From Pseudorasbora parva (Eukaryota; Chordata; Actinopteri; Cypriniformes; Gobionidae), in NCBI RefSeq assembly GCF_024679245.1, contig NC_090173.1, positions 49,516,876-49,580,875 on the forward strand: 64,000 nt of DNA, in the 5' to 3' direction. Positions 12,030 to 23,969 of this stretch are shown in pieces. Both the position numbers and the translations under genes were made by a program. The notes below the pieces were generated by a model. The model was not told the DNA's origin. It did not search any database and was given only the letters and a program-made list of their open reading frames with translations. How positions within the stretch are numbered: the stretch's first letter is position 1; each line of letters opens with the position of its first letter.

Positions 12030-13992
12030 AGGAGTATCCTTTATTAAAATAATCCATGCCATGAACCCCTTTAAAACTGTATGTTAAGGCGACATGAAAT
12101 TGCAGGGTATACAGAACGCCAGTGTTATCTATTACAGACATACCATAAAACATATTGGTCTCAGAGATTTTACTATACAACCAACTAGGAACTCCATCGA
12201 AATACATTGTGACCACAGAAACTTTGAAATGCAAATAAACTGCCATGCATAGATTTCCTCGCAGAACAGCTCTTCTAAAAACAGGGAAAGCAAAATCAGA
12301 ATGGTTAAAGATGAAACGTGCATTAGTTTGCACAACCTGCATTGTCAACAAACGGAAAGTCACGCGACTGGAAAACGTCTGCTTTATGACGGCTATAACC
12401 AAATTCATGACCAGAGATGTCAACACAAACAAGAATCATCAATAAGTTTGATTGTCACTTCAACTATTAGTAAAATTTTACAATCAAAACTAAATAGTAG
12501 TTGTCAACAAAATAAAATATGTTTCTGGTTATTATAATATGAGCTGCATGATTCTGGATAAATTGAGAATCAGATTTTTTTTTTTTAATTAAAATTAAGA
12601 TCACGATTGTAATTTACAAAAAAAAAAAAAATGTTATTGCTGTAGCAGTCCATTTAAAAAATATCTAAATAATTTGATTTTTGTTTTTTGTTTTATCGGG
12701 AATGAATGATTCAATGACTCACTCATAAAGACTTCACTTGTTACATTAATGGTGTAAGTTATGTAGTTGGTGTAAAGTTATGTACCTAACTGGTGTAAGG
12801 ATGTAATTGATACGATCAATATTTAAAGTGTCAAGATGCTTTCAAAATGTGATTTGCTCCATTTAGATCGCCATCGTAGACATCAGTGTTTATATCTGAA
12901 AAGATTATTTATAAACAGTTTGTCTTTATGTATGTATTACACTGTAAAAAAAAATCTGCATTAATGAGTAGGCTTATTATTTTACAATAAATTACTGAAG
13001 TGTAGTCAGAAATGTACATTAAAAAAAACTCAATGCAATGCTGTGTCATTATCTTAAAATTACTGTGAATCAACAGCAGAATGACGCTGGCTTCACAGTA
13101 ATTCACTGCTCTTGTTTTTATGTGAATTCACATGATAAAGTTTCCTTTAACCATGCCATAGGAAATTCTTGACCACTGTAATTGTTTTGATTTGAAGTCA
13201 AGTCACCATCATGGTGATCAATATTCCATTTGTATGGGATAGTGGATCTTATATTCAAATTTCTTTCCTAGCCAAGTCAGAAGTGTGAAAAATTTAAATA
13301 TTTATTAGCTAGAATATAAAATTGGCTGAATTTAAGATTCTAATAATATCTACATTTATTTTAGCGTTATTTCAGCATGAATCTTTACCAATAACTTTCA
13401 AATTCAAAACTGTTTGTAGATAGATCTTTTACAATAGTGAAGTAACTGCTGAGCTACATCTTTAAAAGATGTGATATATCATCTTGCAACACAAGATTTT
13501 TTTCTTAACAGCATCAATGCAAAACACCAACAAAGATGAAACTCAATAAATAATAATAAAAATAATGAAAATAAACTCTGAACATTACAAAGAAAACCAA
13601 AAACACAAACTACTAAACGTGAACCAAAAATAAGTTCATTAGCACAGATGAAACCAACAAGAATCAAGAAACTCCATAGCATAATCTATTAATGCCGCAC
13701 TGCATTATGTACCTTCATAATACATAATGACTGTAGAAATACAGTGTACATTATTTTTGTTTTCGAGAATTCGCAATAAAACCAAGCTTTTTTTTAAGTA
13801 CATTTGTAAATACTTGACTAAAATTGCCAGTAAAGTACTGTAGTCTTTTACAAGAAATGTCTGAGAGTGCAGTAGATACAAGATAAGTCTTACTGTGAAA
13901 ATACTGTGAAAGAAATGCAATTATTAACCATATATATACGTATTTTTAACATTTTTAACAGTGTAATTATACAAACTCTGATGTGTTTTGTG

Positions 13993-14023
<31 letters not shown>

Positions 14024-14628
14024 ACACACATTGTCTTGATTCGGTGCCCTGGATATTGAAATGTTGTCATTTATTTGTAGTTAACAGAACAGATTACTTT
14101 GTGGTGATGCAACTGTTTTGCATATCCATGAACACGAATGTGACAGATATATTTACATTATAAGGATCTACTGTACTTACAGTACCGAGCAGTACAAGTG
14201 TTAACGTTACATTATTGAGACTGAGAGTAATTGATATGAAATATAAAAGCAGAGATAAGTGATATATCTCCATATAGGCTGAGTTTGTAACTTAACTCCT
14301 AAATTGTAAATGTTAGAACGATGCAGCACTGATTGAAGACAGTGAGACTTCAGCTAGATCTGCTGACGAAACACATACTCCTCTAACTCATTAGTTATGA
14401 ATTTTCCAGTAATAAAAACAAATGATTAGCGTTTCCTAGTGACATTTCTGTGTTTACACCGGATTAATAAAGGCTGGCTATGTAACGTTAGCTAACAGCT
14501 GACTGTTCACGCTCCTGTATGATGCTACACACACGCATTTTAACACGAACAATAGATAAACATAGTACATTAACTGTTATTAAAACACACTCTATTGAAG
14601 AGCATGCTGGTATAAGCCGTTAACTCAC

Positions 14629-14680
14629 CAATGCACTGTCCAACGGGAGTGCTGTACGGATTCCCTAACAAGAACTCCAT
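14629..14680 (-). CDS. tom1l2: Tom1l2 (target of Myb1-like 2), coding exon 1 only
   Basis: On the minus strand an ATG at 14,680 opens MEFLLGNPYSTPVGQCI, the characteristic start of vertebrate TOM1L2 (human begins MEFLLGNPFSTPVGQ). The exon is 52 nt and stops at a GTGAG donor in phase 1. TOM1L2 is an adaptor with a VHS domain followed by a GAT domain that binds ubiquitin and clathrin/TOLLIP in endosomal cargo sorting; only the first residues of the VHS domain are encoded here. The remaining exons must lie beyond the left edge, because none is visible in 1-14,628. The gene is head-to-head with drc3, as TOM1L2 and DRC3 are in human 17p11.2, which supports the assignment. Symbol confidence rests on the N-terminal match plus synteny. 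Confidence 0.85.
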
Positions 14681-15383
14681 CTTGATGACAACAACAATCC
14701 GCCGATAGTGAGAGGCTGACGGACAGCGCGCATAAACCCCGCCCACATCGCTGTTTGATTGGTCTAAACACGCGGAACTTTGACTTTATTGGTCGAGGAA
14801 CCTTTCAATCTTGGGCAAAGTCTAAGTTCCTCTTAACGTACAAAAGCGTAATAAAACTACATTGTAAAAACATGAATTCGTGGACATGTTTGTTTTACGA
14901 AATTATGTTTAGAAATACTGGAGGCATTTTAGTGAAGGGTGAAATATTGCGTTATTTCTTCTAAATTCACAACATTTCCTTGAATCGTCCATTTCATTAA
15001 GAATCTTACGAATTGAATATTCAGAAGAATAGAATAGATTTCGAAGAATATCACTATACGGCTCAGTATTATTAATACAATTTAGTTGAATTTCTTTAAA
15101 TCCGCCGCCAAGCTACTAAACACTCCGGAAGTTGATAGCCTTGTGTGCTGTTGCTGAGCAACAGTGTTGGGAGTCCAGTAGACGTGTACTTGATATATTT
15201 CCAACCAGGTCTGTTATAAAATTAATTAACTTTTACTGCAGAAAAATAACTGTTGACTGTGTTTTGACTGATTTCATGGTGACAGTTCTGCAAAATAACA
15301 CAAGCAATTGTTTTCTATGCATTGGATGCCCTGCTAATCTCCGTTACTGCAGGTAATAAAGGCGTCATCAGAAGCTCTGGAAA
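14681..15383. promoter_or_regulatory. Bidirectional promoter between tom1l2 and drc3
   Basis: About 700 bp separates the two start codons. It contains an inverted CCAAT box ('gattggtc', about 14,757), an ETS-like 'ccggaagt' (about 15,125) and the X-box at 15,150-15,162. No TATA box stands out. A 'ctgcag' acceptor just upstream of the drc3 ATG (about 15,353) and a 'caaccaggt' donor-like site (about 15,208) suggest that the drc3 5' UTR may be spliced. Transcription starts are not determined. Confidence 0.6.
15150..15162. promoter_or_regulatory. RFX X-box palindrome upstream of drc3
   Basis: GTTGCTGAGCAAC is a perfect inverted repeat of the half site GTTGCT with a 1-bp spacer. RFX factors bind such paired GTTRC(C/T) half sites in promoters of ciliary genes. 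It lies about 220 bp upstream of the drc3 ATG. Function is inferred from the motif and from the ciliary role of the gene. Confidence 0.6.
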
Positions 15384-18300
15384 ATGACTTGCCAACACGA
15401 TGAACCCAAAGTAATGGATGAGGAGATGCTACAACACGCGATTGTTGAACAGGGACCTCAAGGGCCAGCTGGAAAAATAGCCAAGAAAGAGGGGATCCAG
15501 TACGAGGAGGTACTTCAGCTGCGGTTGGACTTTAGGAGTAAGAATGAACGAATCACTTTAATAATTTGCTGTGTGTGTATTAGTGCATTATCATGCTAAA
15601 ACATGACACCCCATTCAGTGCACAATGTATGGTATGAACCATTAAAGTCCCCATGAAATCAAAATGTTAGTTTTTTGGCTTTATGTTAGCCGTACTGTTA
15701 TCTATAAGCTCCAAATAACTGTCATAATCTGCATTTAGAAGATATAAGCATTCAAAACTTACAATCGCTTATTACTTCCGTTAATATGGATCAATCATTT
15801 TGATTACATCACCCAGCACTTCAGCTTCTCATCAGATTTTCTGTCCAATAAAATGCTCTGTAGAATCTGAAGACCCACCCCCCCATTCTATAAATAGATG
15901 CTGAAACTGCTGAAACATTTTCATACATTTATTATTTTCTACATGTTGAATGGGATAATGGGGGATAAGGAACAGTTCAGATAGTGTGGATATGCTTTCC
16001 ATTGGGGCGAATCAAGTCGGGTTTCACATTAATGCCACACGAACCGCCCCAGTCTGCTCCAGTCCAAAGACATGATAGCACAGAGCAGATCATGCAGAGC
16101 AGAAAAATGAGGAGAAACTGTCAGAGATTGGGAGGAAACTGTGGCTTTACCGAGTTCAGTGGCTCTAGCTGAATTGTGATATAAACGAAACACTGCTGGC
16201 TATTTTTAAAAAGGGGGGGAGGGGCTTTTCGATTTGTCTCGCCCTGTCTTCCTAATCCATTGGAAATGACATCAACACACTGAATAATGCTGCACTGCAC
16301 GTTTCAAGACATTTTTTTGTGCTTAAGGACTTTATGTGCTCGTTGTCCTTGGCGGTGACACGCTCATCAAACATAGCCCAAACTGTCACTTATCCACCTC
16401 CGTGTTTCACTCTGGGCAGCAACAGTCCAGGTGTTAAGCCTTTTTAGGGCCTCTCCACACCGCAACTCCACAGATGTGGGAAATACAGTGAAGGTGGACT
16501 CATCAGAGAACAAAACATGTTTCACATTGTCCACAGGCCTAGATTTGCACTGTTGACACCAATGAAACCAACATTTGTAATTGGTACATATAACCAAAGG
16601 TTTGGCTATAGCAGCCTGTGCCTGACCATGTATATTGACAGTTTTGGCAGAAACAGGAGAGTAGAGAGATGTGTATTTAATTTTGCATTGAGTTGGGCAG
16701 CTGTGGTTTTAAAGCCTAGAAATCTAGACGCACCCTAGCGGCAGCAAATAGAATCTGCCGCGAGTGTCGTCTAGCAACTCTCAATACACTTCTGAGCTGT
16801 AAATGCCAAACTCTGGTCGGGCCAATCACATTGTGTATAGAGTGGGTGTGTGGGGCTTAACATAATGGTCAAAACATCAGCATAACAGAAACTCTTTCAA
16901 ATGCCGAACATGCCTGAAAATTAAACATTAACAGATGTTTCCCTTCACTCAAAAACACAATTCTCCATTTCCAGCCATATGCAAAGCATGATGGGAACTA
17001 GCAATGTTGTTTCTAAATAAAACTGCACACTTAAGCTTATTCTCTTAAAATAAACAGGTAACCTATTTTTCCTAATTTTATCAGCTTAATTGGTTCTTCG
17101 ATTGAAGACTCAAAATTGCTTACATTTCCTTAAAAATAAGGAAAATGTATCTCTCGGTTTTATTAGTGAAATGTTCTCAATATTTCTATACAACACCGAA
17201 CCACAATTTTCTTAAGGAAATATACACACTATTTTTAATTATCACTTTATTTATTTTTTGAAAATTACAAGACCCATGATTCATTTTAACAGTGCAGTCA
17301 CTCCTCAACCCTGCATACATTTTTGTTCTAAAGTATAGATAATGATCAAATTCTTGAAATAAATTACCCCCTCAATATTGTTTAATTAGTTTTCCGGTGT
17401 TATTTTGATTTGAAAGTAATCAAATAACACAAAGTCATTGTAAATGCAGTTATCATTCATTCCAATGCAAAACTCACTGAGCAGGAATGTTGCATCTAAT
17501 TCTCAATGGCACCTTGTTTATCATTGAGTCTGCACCGTTCTGTTTGAAGATGTTTCCTGTCAGATTCTCTCAACAGGTGCAGAGGAAGCTGCTATAGCAA
17601 GATGGACATGTAAATTAATATCTTTGGATTTTAATTCAATTCTGCTTCCTTTGATTCACATTCGAATTGCAATTCTAGATCCTGTTTTGACATCAATTCA
17701 AATTCAAGAATTGAATTGAAATTCAGGAGTCATTTTCAATTCAATTCTGAACTGTACACAAGCCTGATGTACAGCTGTGTTATTGCTCTGATAATTCAAC
17801 CTTCACACTCTGCTCTTACTGATGGAACTTCTTACTTCTTCTTAGTTTTCACTGATCAGAACACGAAAACCAAGTAAACAGTCAGGATAGTACTGTGACT
17901 GCTCTCATTAGAGTTATAAATGATTTGCTCTTATCATCCGATCATGGATATGGTTGTATCTCTAGTAGTGTTACGGAATCTTAGTGCTGCATTTGATACC
18001 ATCAACCACAATATTCTTTTGAATAGACTTGAAAATTATGTTGGCATTATTGGAATTGCATTAGCATGGTTTAAATCATACTTATCTGACTGCATTTGTA
18101 GCAGTAAATTAAGGGATATATCAATCACAAGTTCAGTATGGAGTACTGCGAGGCTCAGTGTTAGGACCGTTGCTTTTAACCCTGTACATGCTACTTGGGA
18201 GATATCGTTAGGAAGCATGGCATTAGTTTTCAGTTATGCTGATAATACTCAGCTCTATATTTCTTCGTGCCCTGACAAAACATACCAATTCACAAGATTA

Positions 18301-21300
18301 AGGGAATACATTGCTGATATTAATATTTAAATTAAAGCATACATTTTTAAATCTTGCTAATTACATACAAAGTACTAAATGGTTTAGTTTCCCACTACAT
18401 TTTAAAAATATGTTGTTGGTTTTTGTTGGTTTAACTTAAAAAAGTAAGTTACCTGGTTGCCTTAATTTTGAGTTTATTGAAATTAAAAATTTGAGTTGAT
18501 ACAATGAAGGAAATTTATTTAATAAATAGAAACTCAAAATATTATTGTATCTGAACCACATAAAAAAATTTGATAAATCATGAAAATAGCACTATTTGGC
18601 ATGTTTCACTGCGTCATCAGAAATAACACACACAATTACCCAATATGCTTACAAAATCTTTTAATAATATTTTAATAAAGGTTGTCGAATCTCAAAAAAA
18701 TTTCATTGTATTAACTCAAAATTTTAATTTCAATGAACTCAAAATTTTAAGGCAACCAGGTAACTTTTTTTCTAAATAATTTTTTACAGTGTACTTGAAC
18801 AAACTCTTAACTCATTATAGGCCAGTTGATAATACCTAGAATATTCAAATCAAATGCTGGCTGTCAATCCTTTTCCTGTTTAGCACCTAAACTTCCTAGC
18901 ATTGTTCGAGAAGAAGACATCTGTCAGTTAAACTCTAGACTAAAAATGCTGCTCCTTAACCTGGTATACATAGAACATAATCAATTTATATTATTGAAAT
19001 CAGTTAAATGATTGTAAGGCTGCATTAACTAGAGGCATCTTTACACAGCAAACGCGGCACAGAATACTGATTCTGAAGCGGCATAAAATCCCAAAAATGT
19101 GCATTTACACAGACAGTTTAATCCTTCTCTGAAGCAGCATAAATGCCTTTACACAGGAATTAAAATCGAGCCACAACCAGGAACTTCCCATAATACCTGA
19201 TGAAACACACATGCCTACAGACTGAACATGTAATGCTTACGCGCATGTGGTCACCACTTTCACAGATTTTTTTTTCAACGAAGATGATAACAGTATAGAC
19301 TGGGGTTTGCCTTCTTTAACATGCCAGGCGCTGTTGTCATGATGCAGATGAGCAGTCGGAACGCACTGAGCATCCTCAAAGTAAATAACTAATGATTATT
19401 TACAATGGAAATTAATCAATAAAAAAACTTACTTTAGCTGGACAATAATTTTTCTAGAGCTGATGCACAGCCAAAACAATTTCTCTCAATATGAGAAAGG
19501 AGAAATATGCAGTTACTTAAGGGAAATTGTACTTATATTTAGCATAAATATGCTTGTAACCAATTGCTTTAATATATAATTGTACTTATAATCACTTATC
19601 TATCACACAAATATTATACTACTTAGAATATTACAAGCCCAAAACATGTATCAGGCACCAGTATTCCTGGCCTAGGAGGAATACAAATGAGTAATGGTCA
19701 TTTTAAGGACATGGCGGCCACCATTTTGAAAATGGGGCCTTTCTTGGAGTCAAACTTTGGTAAACTTTTAGTATGTTTTTTTTTAAGGACATCTGATACT
19801 ACTGTAAACCCCTGAGAAACCTTTTCTTAGAATCAAGCCATATTTACAGCTGACTACCATTAATTTCATAAAGCTGCTTTGAAACAATCTTTCACAAAAG
19901 TGGATTCAGACACGCCCTTATTGCACCTGCGCCATACACTGCGCTCAGATCTTTAAAAGAGGGTCCTAAGAGTCTCTGCACACCAAGAACCAAAACTGTG
20001 ACAATACATAAAAACTTACATTTGAATAAAATATAATATATTCATATTACATGAGTGGGCATTGGGAAAGAAAATTTGCTTTGTAGTAATCATGGTTGCA
20101 ATGGTATAATTTCAATAGCAGTTCATTGTACAAAAAAATATACTATATAACTGTTTATTTCGTTACTTTTTGAAGAATAAAATTAATAAAATATTGATGT
20201 GTTTTTTTTTATAGACATCCTGAAGATTTACCACCTGTGGCATTTCACCTCTCTAACAAAACTTCAGCTGGATAATAACTTTATTGAGAGGATTGAAGGG
20301 TTAGAAAACCTAACTAATCTGGTCTGGCTGGGTGAGTTCAGACTGTCCGACTGATATCAAAACAGATCCGGAGAATCTCCGAACACTAAGACAGAATTCT
20401 TGTATTCCTCAGATCTGTCGTTCAATAATATTGACGTGATTGAAGGACTGGACTCTCTTGTGAAACTCCAGGACTTGAGTTTGTTCAACAACCACATTTC
20501 TGTCATTGAAAACCTGGATACGCTGCAGAACCTGCACATCCTCTCTATTGGAAACAATGCCGTCGCTCAACTGGATAATGTAAGCCAACTATATTTTAGA
20601 TTATATGTTTTTTTTAAATGTGGAAGGATGAAAATGAGGCTGATTTCAAGATATGCATCTATCTATCCACAAATTAATTTCCAGTGAGTGACACTCAAAA
20701 ATAAAGCTGAATGAAATCATATCCATTCCCTGCAGGTGCTTTACCTCAGAAAGTTTAAGCATTTGCGCACTCTCAACCTTGCGGGAAATCCCATCTGTGA
20801 TGAAGAGAGCTATAAGCTATTTGTGACGGCATATCTTCCAGACTTGGTTTATCTGGACTACAGACTGCTGGATGAACAAACGGTTAGTGAGACATTAATA
20901 AGTCAATTCTCATAAATCCGCAGCATATAATTGCAGCTGCTTGGCTTAATTTTTTAGCTGCCTGCATGTGAAAAAGAGCACTAGCACACTTATTATGGAA
21001 ATAATTTACTTTAAAAGAAAATGCTTTTGGTGATGAGTTTTTTCTTATAATATGAAGAACATTTTAAAGAACCTTTTGTGGAGTGGAAAGGTCTTTTTCA
21101 CTTGGGATAGCTAACATTTGTCCTCATTTTCTTTTTTCATTATTCAATTTTGGTTCTACACAAAATTCACATTGTTTGCACTTACATATAAAGCGTGAAG
21201 CTGCCTTTGCAAAGTATCAGTATGCTGTAGAAGAAATGCAACACAATGAGCTCCAGGAGCAGCAGGCAGTGGAGGCTCAGAAGATCAGCAACGAGGAGCT

Positions 21301-23457
21301 TCAACTGCACAAGGTAACCATCCATCTCATTCAAGAACAGTTCTAAGTTTAAAAAGTCACAGAGAGTGAAGTCACAGATAGTGAATAACTACTGCTTCCT
21401 TCTTTCACAGGACGCATTCGTGGAGTTCTTGAATGGACCTCAACTTTTCAACAGCATGTTTGCTGAGGATCCTGATGCAGAGAACCTGGCTCTCCTCCCT
21501 GGAATGAACGAACTGCTGGAGACATATCCTTGTTATAAATGGCAAAAGATACTAATCAAACCACTAATGAAAGCAATCACGGTGTGGGTGTGTAGATAGA
21601 AATGCCTCATTCTAAGGTAATAACTGTTCATTATGTGAGGTCTTTATACACCACTGAAAACATAGTTATGTATATTATAATGCATTTCTGTCAATAGATC
21701 CTCATAAATACTACACACTGCACCTTTAAGAGTGCACAGTGCAGATAAGGGAAGATCTGTTAAAAAGGGCTCAAAACAACCCATTTACCTTGACAGTCTA
21801 TTTACATTTAAGAGCAATATGGAAGCTCTATGTGTGCAAATATTTGATGCGGGATTGACTCAGCATGCTCGGAGAACGGCTGAGGTGGAATCCTTTTTTA
21901 CCTGTTCCCATGAGGCGGTGGCTGACAATCAGCGTAAAGCGGCACAAATAGCAGCTGACTTTGAAAACTCCAGGAGGCAGGTTGGTTTCTTCTCCCTCAG
22001 TCTAACGAGGAAAACGACACACCAGTTGAACACGTTCTGTTCTTTTGCAGAAGTCTGTGGAAATGCAACAGATCACAGACCCAGAGCTACTTGAAGCTCA
22101 CATCACTTCCTGCCATGAACAGGCCGACCAGTTCTCTGAAACCCTCATGGGTCTTGAACTGCAGCTGGTGGAGCAACTGGAGGTCAGAATAAAATACCAG
22201 TATGTAATATTAATTACGGACCATATCACCTAAACGAATGGATTGCTTCTTTTAAGGACATCTTCAAAGACTTTGAGAGGAACATCTCAGACATGGCTGG
22301 AGGGTTCATTGAATATGTGCAAGGGATATATCCTTTATCCAACAAGACAAAACAAAAATACTTTTATTTCAAGGGTAAGGCTTCTTTAACTCTGACACAC
22401 ATTCGTAATGTGTCGAGACCTGGAGAACCAGCACCATGAACAACAGCTTGAGATTGCCTTGGCAACACCGGAGAAGGTGGTCAAAAATGAGCTGGAGGAG
22501 GAAATACCGGATGAAGTGGCAATGGTCAGTGGGAAACAGTCTTCTTTTCACAAATGATACGAATTTGTGACGACTCATTATGAATAAGTCAAAAACCATG
22601 GTAACTTTTTACATGCCACACACTTATTTTAGTCCTCATTCCCTCTGCTGCCCTGTAGCTCTTGGTAGATAAAGACACGGTGAGCAATGCAGTCAGTGCT
22701 TCCCATGACACACACCTGCAGAAGATTGATAACAGGGAGGACGAGCTACTGACACGGATCAACAGCTGGATGGGCGGTCTGCTGAAATCGGTACGTGGTT
22801 ATGAACACACTTCCTGTGAACTTTAGACTCATTAACAATATTATATTATATTATATTATGACCCTGGACCACAAAACCAGTCATAAGTCGCATGTTATGT
22901 ATAGATCTTTACTTATATATATTAAGTAAAGATCATGTTCCATGGAACATTTTGTAAATTTCTTACCGTAAATATACAAAAAAATTATTATTAGTAGTAA
23001 TATGCATTGCTAAGGACTTCATTTAGACAGCTTTAAAGGCGATTTTCTCAATATTCAGATTGTTTTTGCACCCTCAGATTCCAGATTTTCATAGTTGTAT
23101 CTCGGCCAAGTATTGTCCCAACAAGCCATACATCAATGGAGAGCTTATTTATTCAGCTTTCAGATGATGTATAAAAACTGACCCTTATGACTGGACCAAG
23201 AAATTGACCCTTATGACCAATTTTGTGGCCCATGGTCACATATATTCTGTACAGGCCAGGGTAGCCTGCCATGATGCTGCCCTGGATCACAAAGACCTTT
23301 TATTATTAAATGTAAAAATAAAGATTCTTTTTGTTTGTTTTAATAGATACACAATGATGAGGTGAAGAGGAATCGCAATCGCATCTCAGAGATCCAAAAC
23401 TACATTAGTTTTGTAAAGGATGAGCTGGAGGACATGGCATTGTCTGAGCATAATTAA
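15384..23457 (+). CDS. drc3: Dynein regulatory complex subunit 3 (Drc3/Lrrc48), 12 coding exons
   Basis: Drc3 is a leucine-rich-repeat and coiled-coil subunit of the nexin-dynein regulatory complex, which links outer doublets and controls dynein in motile cilia and flagella. Coding exons: 15384-15537, 20215-20331, 20413-20579, 20736-20882, 21194-21313, 21411-21523, 21806-21980, 22051-22182, 22257-22327, 22401-22524, 22659-22790, 23347-23457. All phases close, giving 520 aa; the human protein is 523. The start is [16 protein letters not shown], matching the human N-terminal region. LRRs occupy roughly residues 50-190 (for example [17 protein letters not shown] and [15 protein letters not shown]), followed by a long helical region with [15 protein letters not shown] and [12 protein letters not shown] near the C terminus. 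Introns 6 and 9 have no usable GT-AG boundaries but fit U12 AT-AC introns exactly. The neighbours tom1l2 (head-to-head) and gid4 match human synteny; atpaf2, which lies between DRC3 and GID4 in human, is not seen. Confidence 0.93.
16367..16640 (-). pseudogene. Tc1-like transposase remnant
   Basis: On the minus strand the peptide [19 protein letters not shown] matches the catalytic-domain DE region of Tc1-like transposases. In a shifted frame it continues as WRGPKKA, then a stop, so the copy is frameshifted and dead. It lies in drc3 intron 1. No terminal repeats were found. Confidence 0.7.
17890..18330 (+). pseudogene. L2-like LINE reverse transcriptase fragment
   Basis: The frame from 17,920 reads [18 protein letters not shown] followed by WFKSYLSD, the RT motif region typical of L2/CR1-type LINEs. 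A frameshift follows, after which the [17 protein letters not shown] and [10 protein letters not shown] segments appear in different frames. The copy is 5'- and 3'-truncated and disabled, within drc3 intron 1. Confidence 0.75.
18390..18795. mobile_element. MITE with inverted 'ggttgccttaa' arms
   Basis: The segment 'agttacctggttgccttaa' near 18,448 is mirrored by 'ttaaggcaaccaggtaact' near 18,750, and the ends carry 'acagtgta'-type sequence. The element is about 400 bp, AT-rich and non-coding, inserted next to the LINE fragment. Confidence 0.6.
21524..21805 (+). other. drc3: Putative U12-type AT-AC intron (drc3 intron 6)
   Basis: The 5' splice site reads ATATCCTTG directly after codon GAG plus AC. 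A branch-point-like TACCTTGAC lies at 21,786-21,794, with its A 12 nt from the 3' end, and the intron ends in TTTAC. Splicing there gives ...[17 protein letters not shown], colinear with human ...LLETYKDKFVIICVNIF without a gap. No GT-AG pair fits this phase-2 position. The 282-bp intron carries a repeat fragment at about 21,590-21,740. Confidence 0.8.
21590..21740. repeat. Dispersed repeat fragment within drc3 intron 6
   Basis: The segments 'gtgtagatagaaatg', 'ctcattctaaggtaataa' and 'tactacacactgcacctttaa' recur at 26,365-26,775 in gid4, where the two halves are split by another repeat. It is non-coding and its class is unknown. Confidence 0.7.
22328..22400 (+). other. drc3: Putative U12-type AT-AC intron (drc3 intron 9)
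   Basis: The 5' splice site is ATATCCTTT, an exact match to the U12 AT-AC consensus. The branch-point-like TTCTTTAAC is at 22,382-22,390 and the intron ends in ACAC. Splicing yields [15 protein letters not shown], colinear with human ENVQSLMAQCRDLEN. At 73 bp it is among the shortest introns here, and it is in phase 2 like intron 6. Without this intron the exon has no acceptor before the conserved CRDLEN segment. Confidence 0.85.
22858..23245. mobile_element. Dispersed repeat with 'gaccctggaccaca' ends
   Basis: Begins 'tgaccctggaccacaaaacc' and ends with the inverse-like 'ttttgtggcccatggtcaca'. About 390 bp in drc3 intron 11. A related copy is nested in the gid4 intron at about 26,420-26,725 in the opposite orientation. 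It is a very common repeat type in cyprinids by general knowledge. Confidence 0.75.
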
Positions 23458-23666
23458 AATGTTTCTTGTGTCAGATCCAATATAACAAATTATATATAAA
23501 CAAAATGTGCAAATTTTTTTGTTAGATGTTGACAAGTATGCGGATGTAATATTTTTGTTTTGTACATTACATTTTGAGATGCATCAGTTTTACAAGAATG
23601 TTGTACGGTTTGTCTTTGTACTTTATGCAATGCTTCCCTCTACAGACAAGTAAAGGTGCTGCAGCA

Positions 23667-23670
<4 letters not shown>

Positions 23671-23729
<59 letters not shown>
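23671..23729. repeat. (GA)n microsatellite
   Basis: About 29 dinucleotide units in the drc3 3' region. The Arg-Glu repeat frame it produces is spurious. Confidence 0.95.
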
Positions 23730-23733
<4 letters not shown>

Positions 23734-23786
23734 TACAAAAAAGGACATTTCTTAAATAGGGTGTAGGCAGCTATTTATAATTTAGA

Positions 23787-23792
23787 AATAAA
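23787..23792 (+). terminator. Candidate poly(A) signal for drc3
   Basis: AATAAA lies 330 bp after the drc3 stop codon, downstream of the (GA)n tract. It is the first canonical hexamer I see after the stop; use is not proven. Confidence 0.4.
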
Positions 23793-23873
23793 GTTATATA
23801 TATATATATAGCTAGCACAATCCTTTCTGCCAAATGTTTTATGTACTTCTTCAACATTTCAAAGGCTAAATTA

Positions 23874-23875
<2 letters not shown>

Positions 23876-23962
<87 letters not shown>
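23876..23962. repeat. (TA)n(CA)n compound microsatellite
   Basis: Two TA blocks followed by about a dozen CA units, between drc3 and gid4. Confidence 0.95.

Positions 23963-23969
<7 letters not shown>

Larger units (their letters stand above)
1..14628. other. Presumed intron 1 of tom1l2, transposon-filled
   Basis: No coding exon of any recognised gene is visible on either strand. Because tom1l2 exon 1 (minus strand) ends at 14,629 and no second exon appears to its left, this stretch is inferred to be a very long first intron. Recognisable content is listed separately: MITEs, two nested hAT-like stacks and microsatellites. In the remaining parts (about 1-1,700, 2,820-4,300, 6,500-8,900 and 12,030-14,600) I see only AT-rich sequence, short unassigned repeat-like pieces and chance ORFs under 140 codons. 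A poly-T run of about 27 bases lies at 13,993-14,019. Confidence 0.55.

Noticed and set aside
12022..12432. 136-codon minus-strand open frame
   Set aside because: No recognisable domain, no splice context, overlapping open frames on the other strand, and it lies beside a MITE in a putative intron.
21524..21599. Read-through of drc3 exon 6 ([12 protein letters not shown]...)
   Set aside because: It is non-conserved and runs into a TAG in a dispersed repeat; the AT-AC intron explains the break.
22328..22374. Reading drc3 exon 9 on to the GT at 22,374 ('caagggtaagg')
   Set aside because: It adds a non-conserved [10 protein letters not shown] segment and leaves no acceptor AG before the conserved CRDLEN coding sequence; the AT-AC model fits the human length exactly.
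23574..23759. Plus-strand frame with RERERE run
   Set aside because: Caused by the (GA)n microsatellite after the drc3 stop codon.
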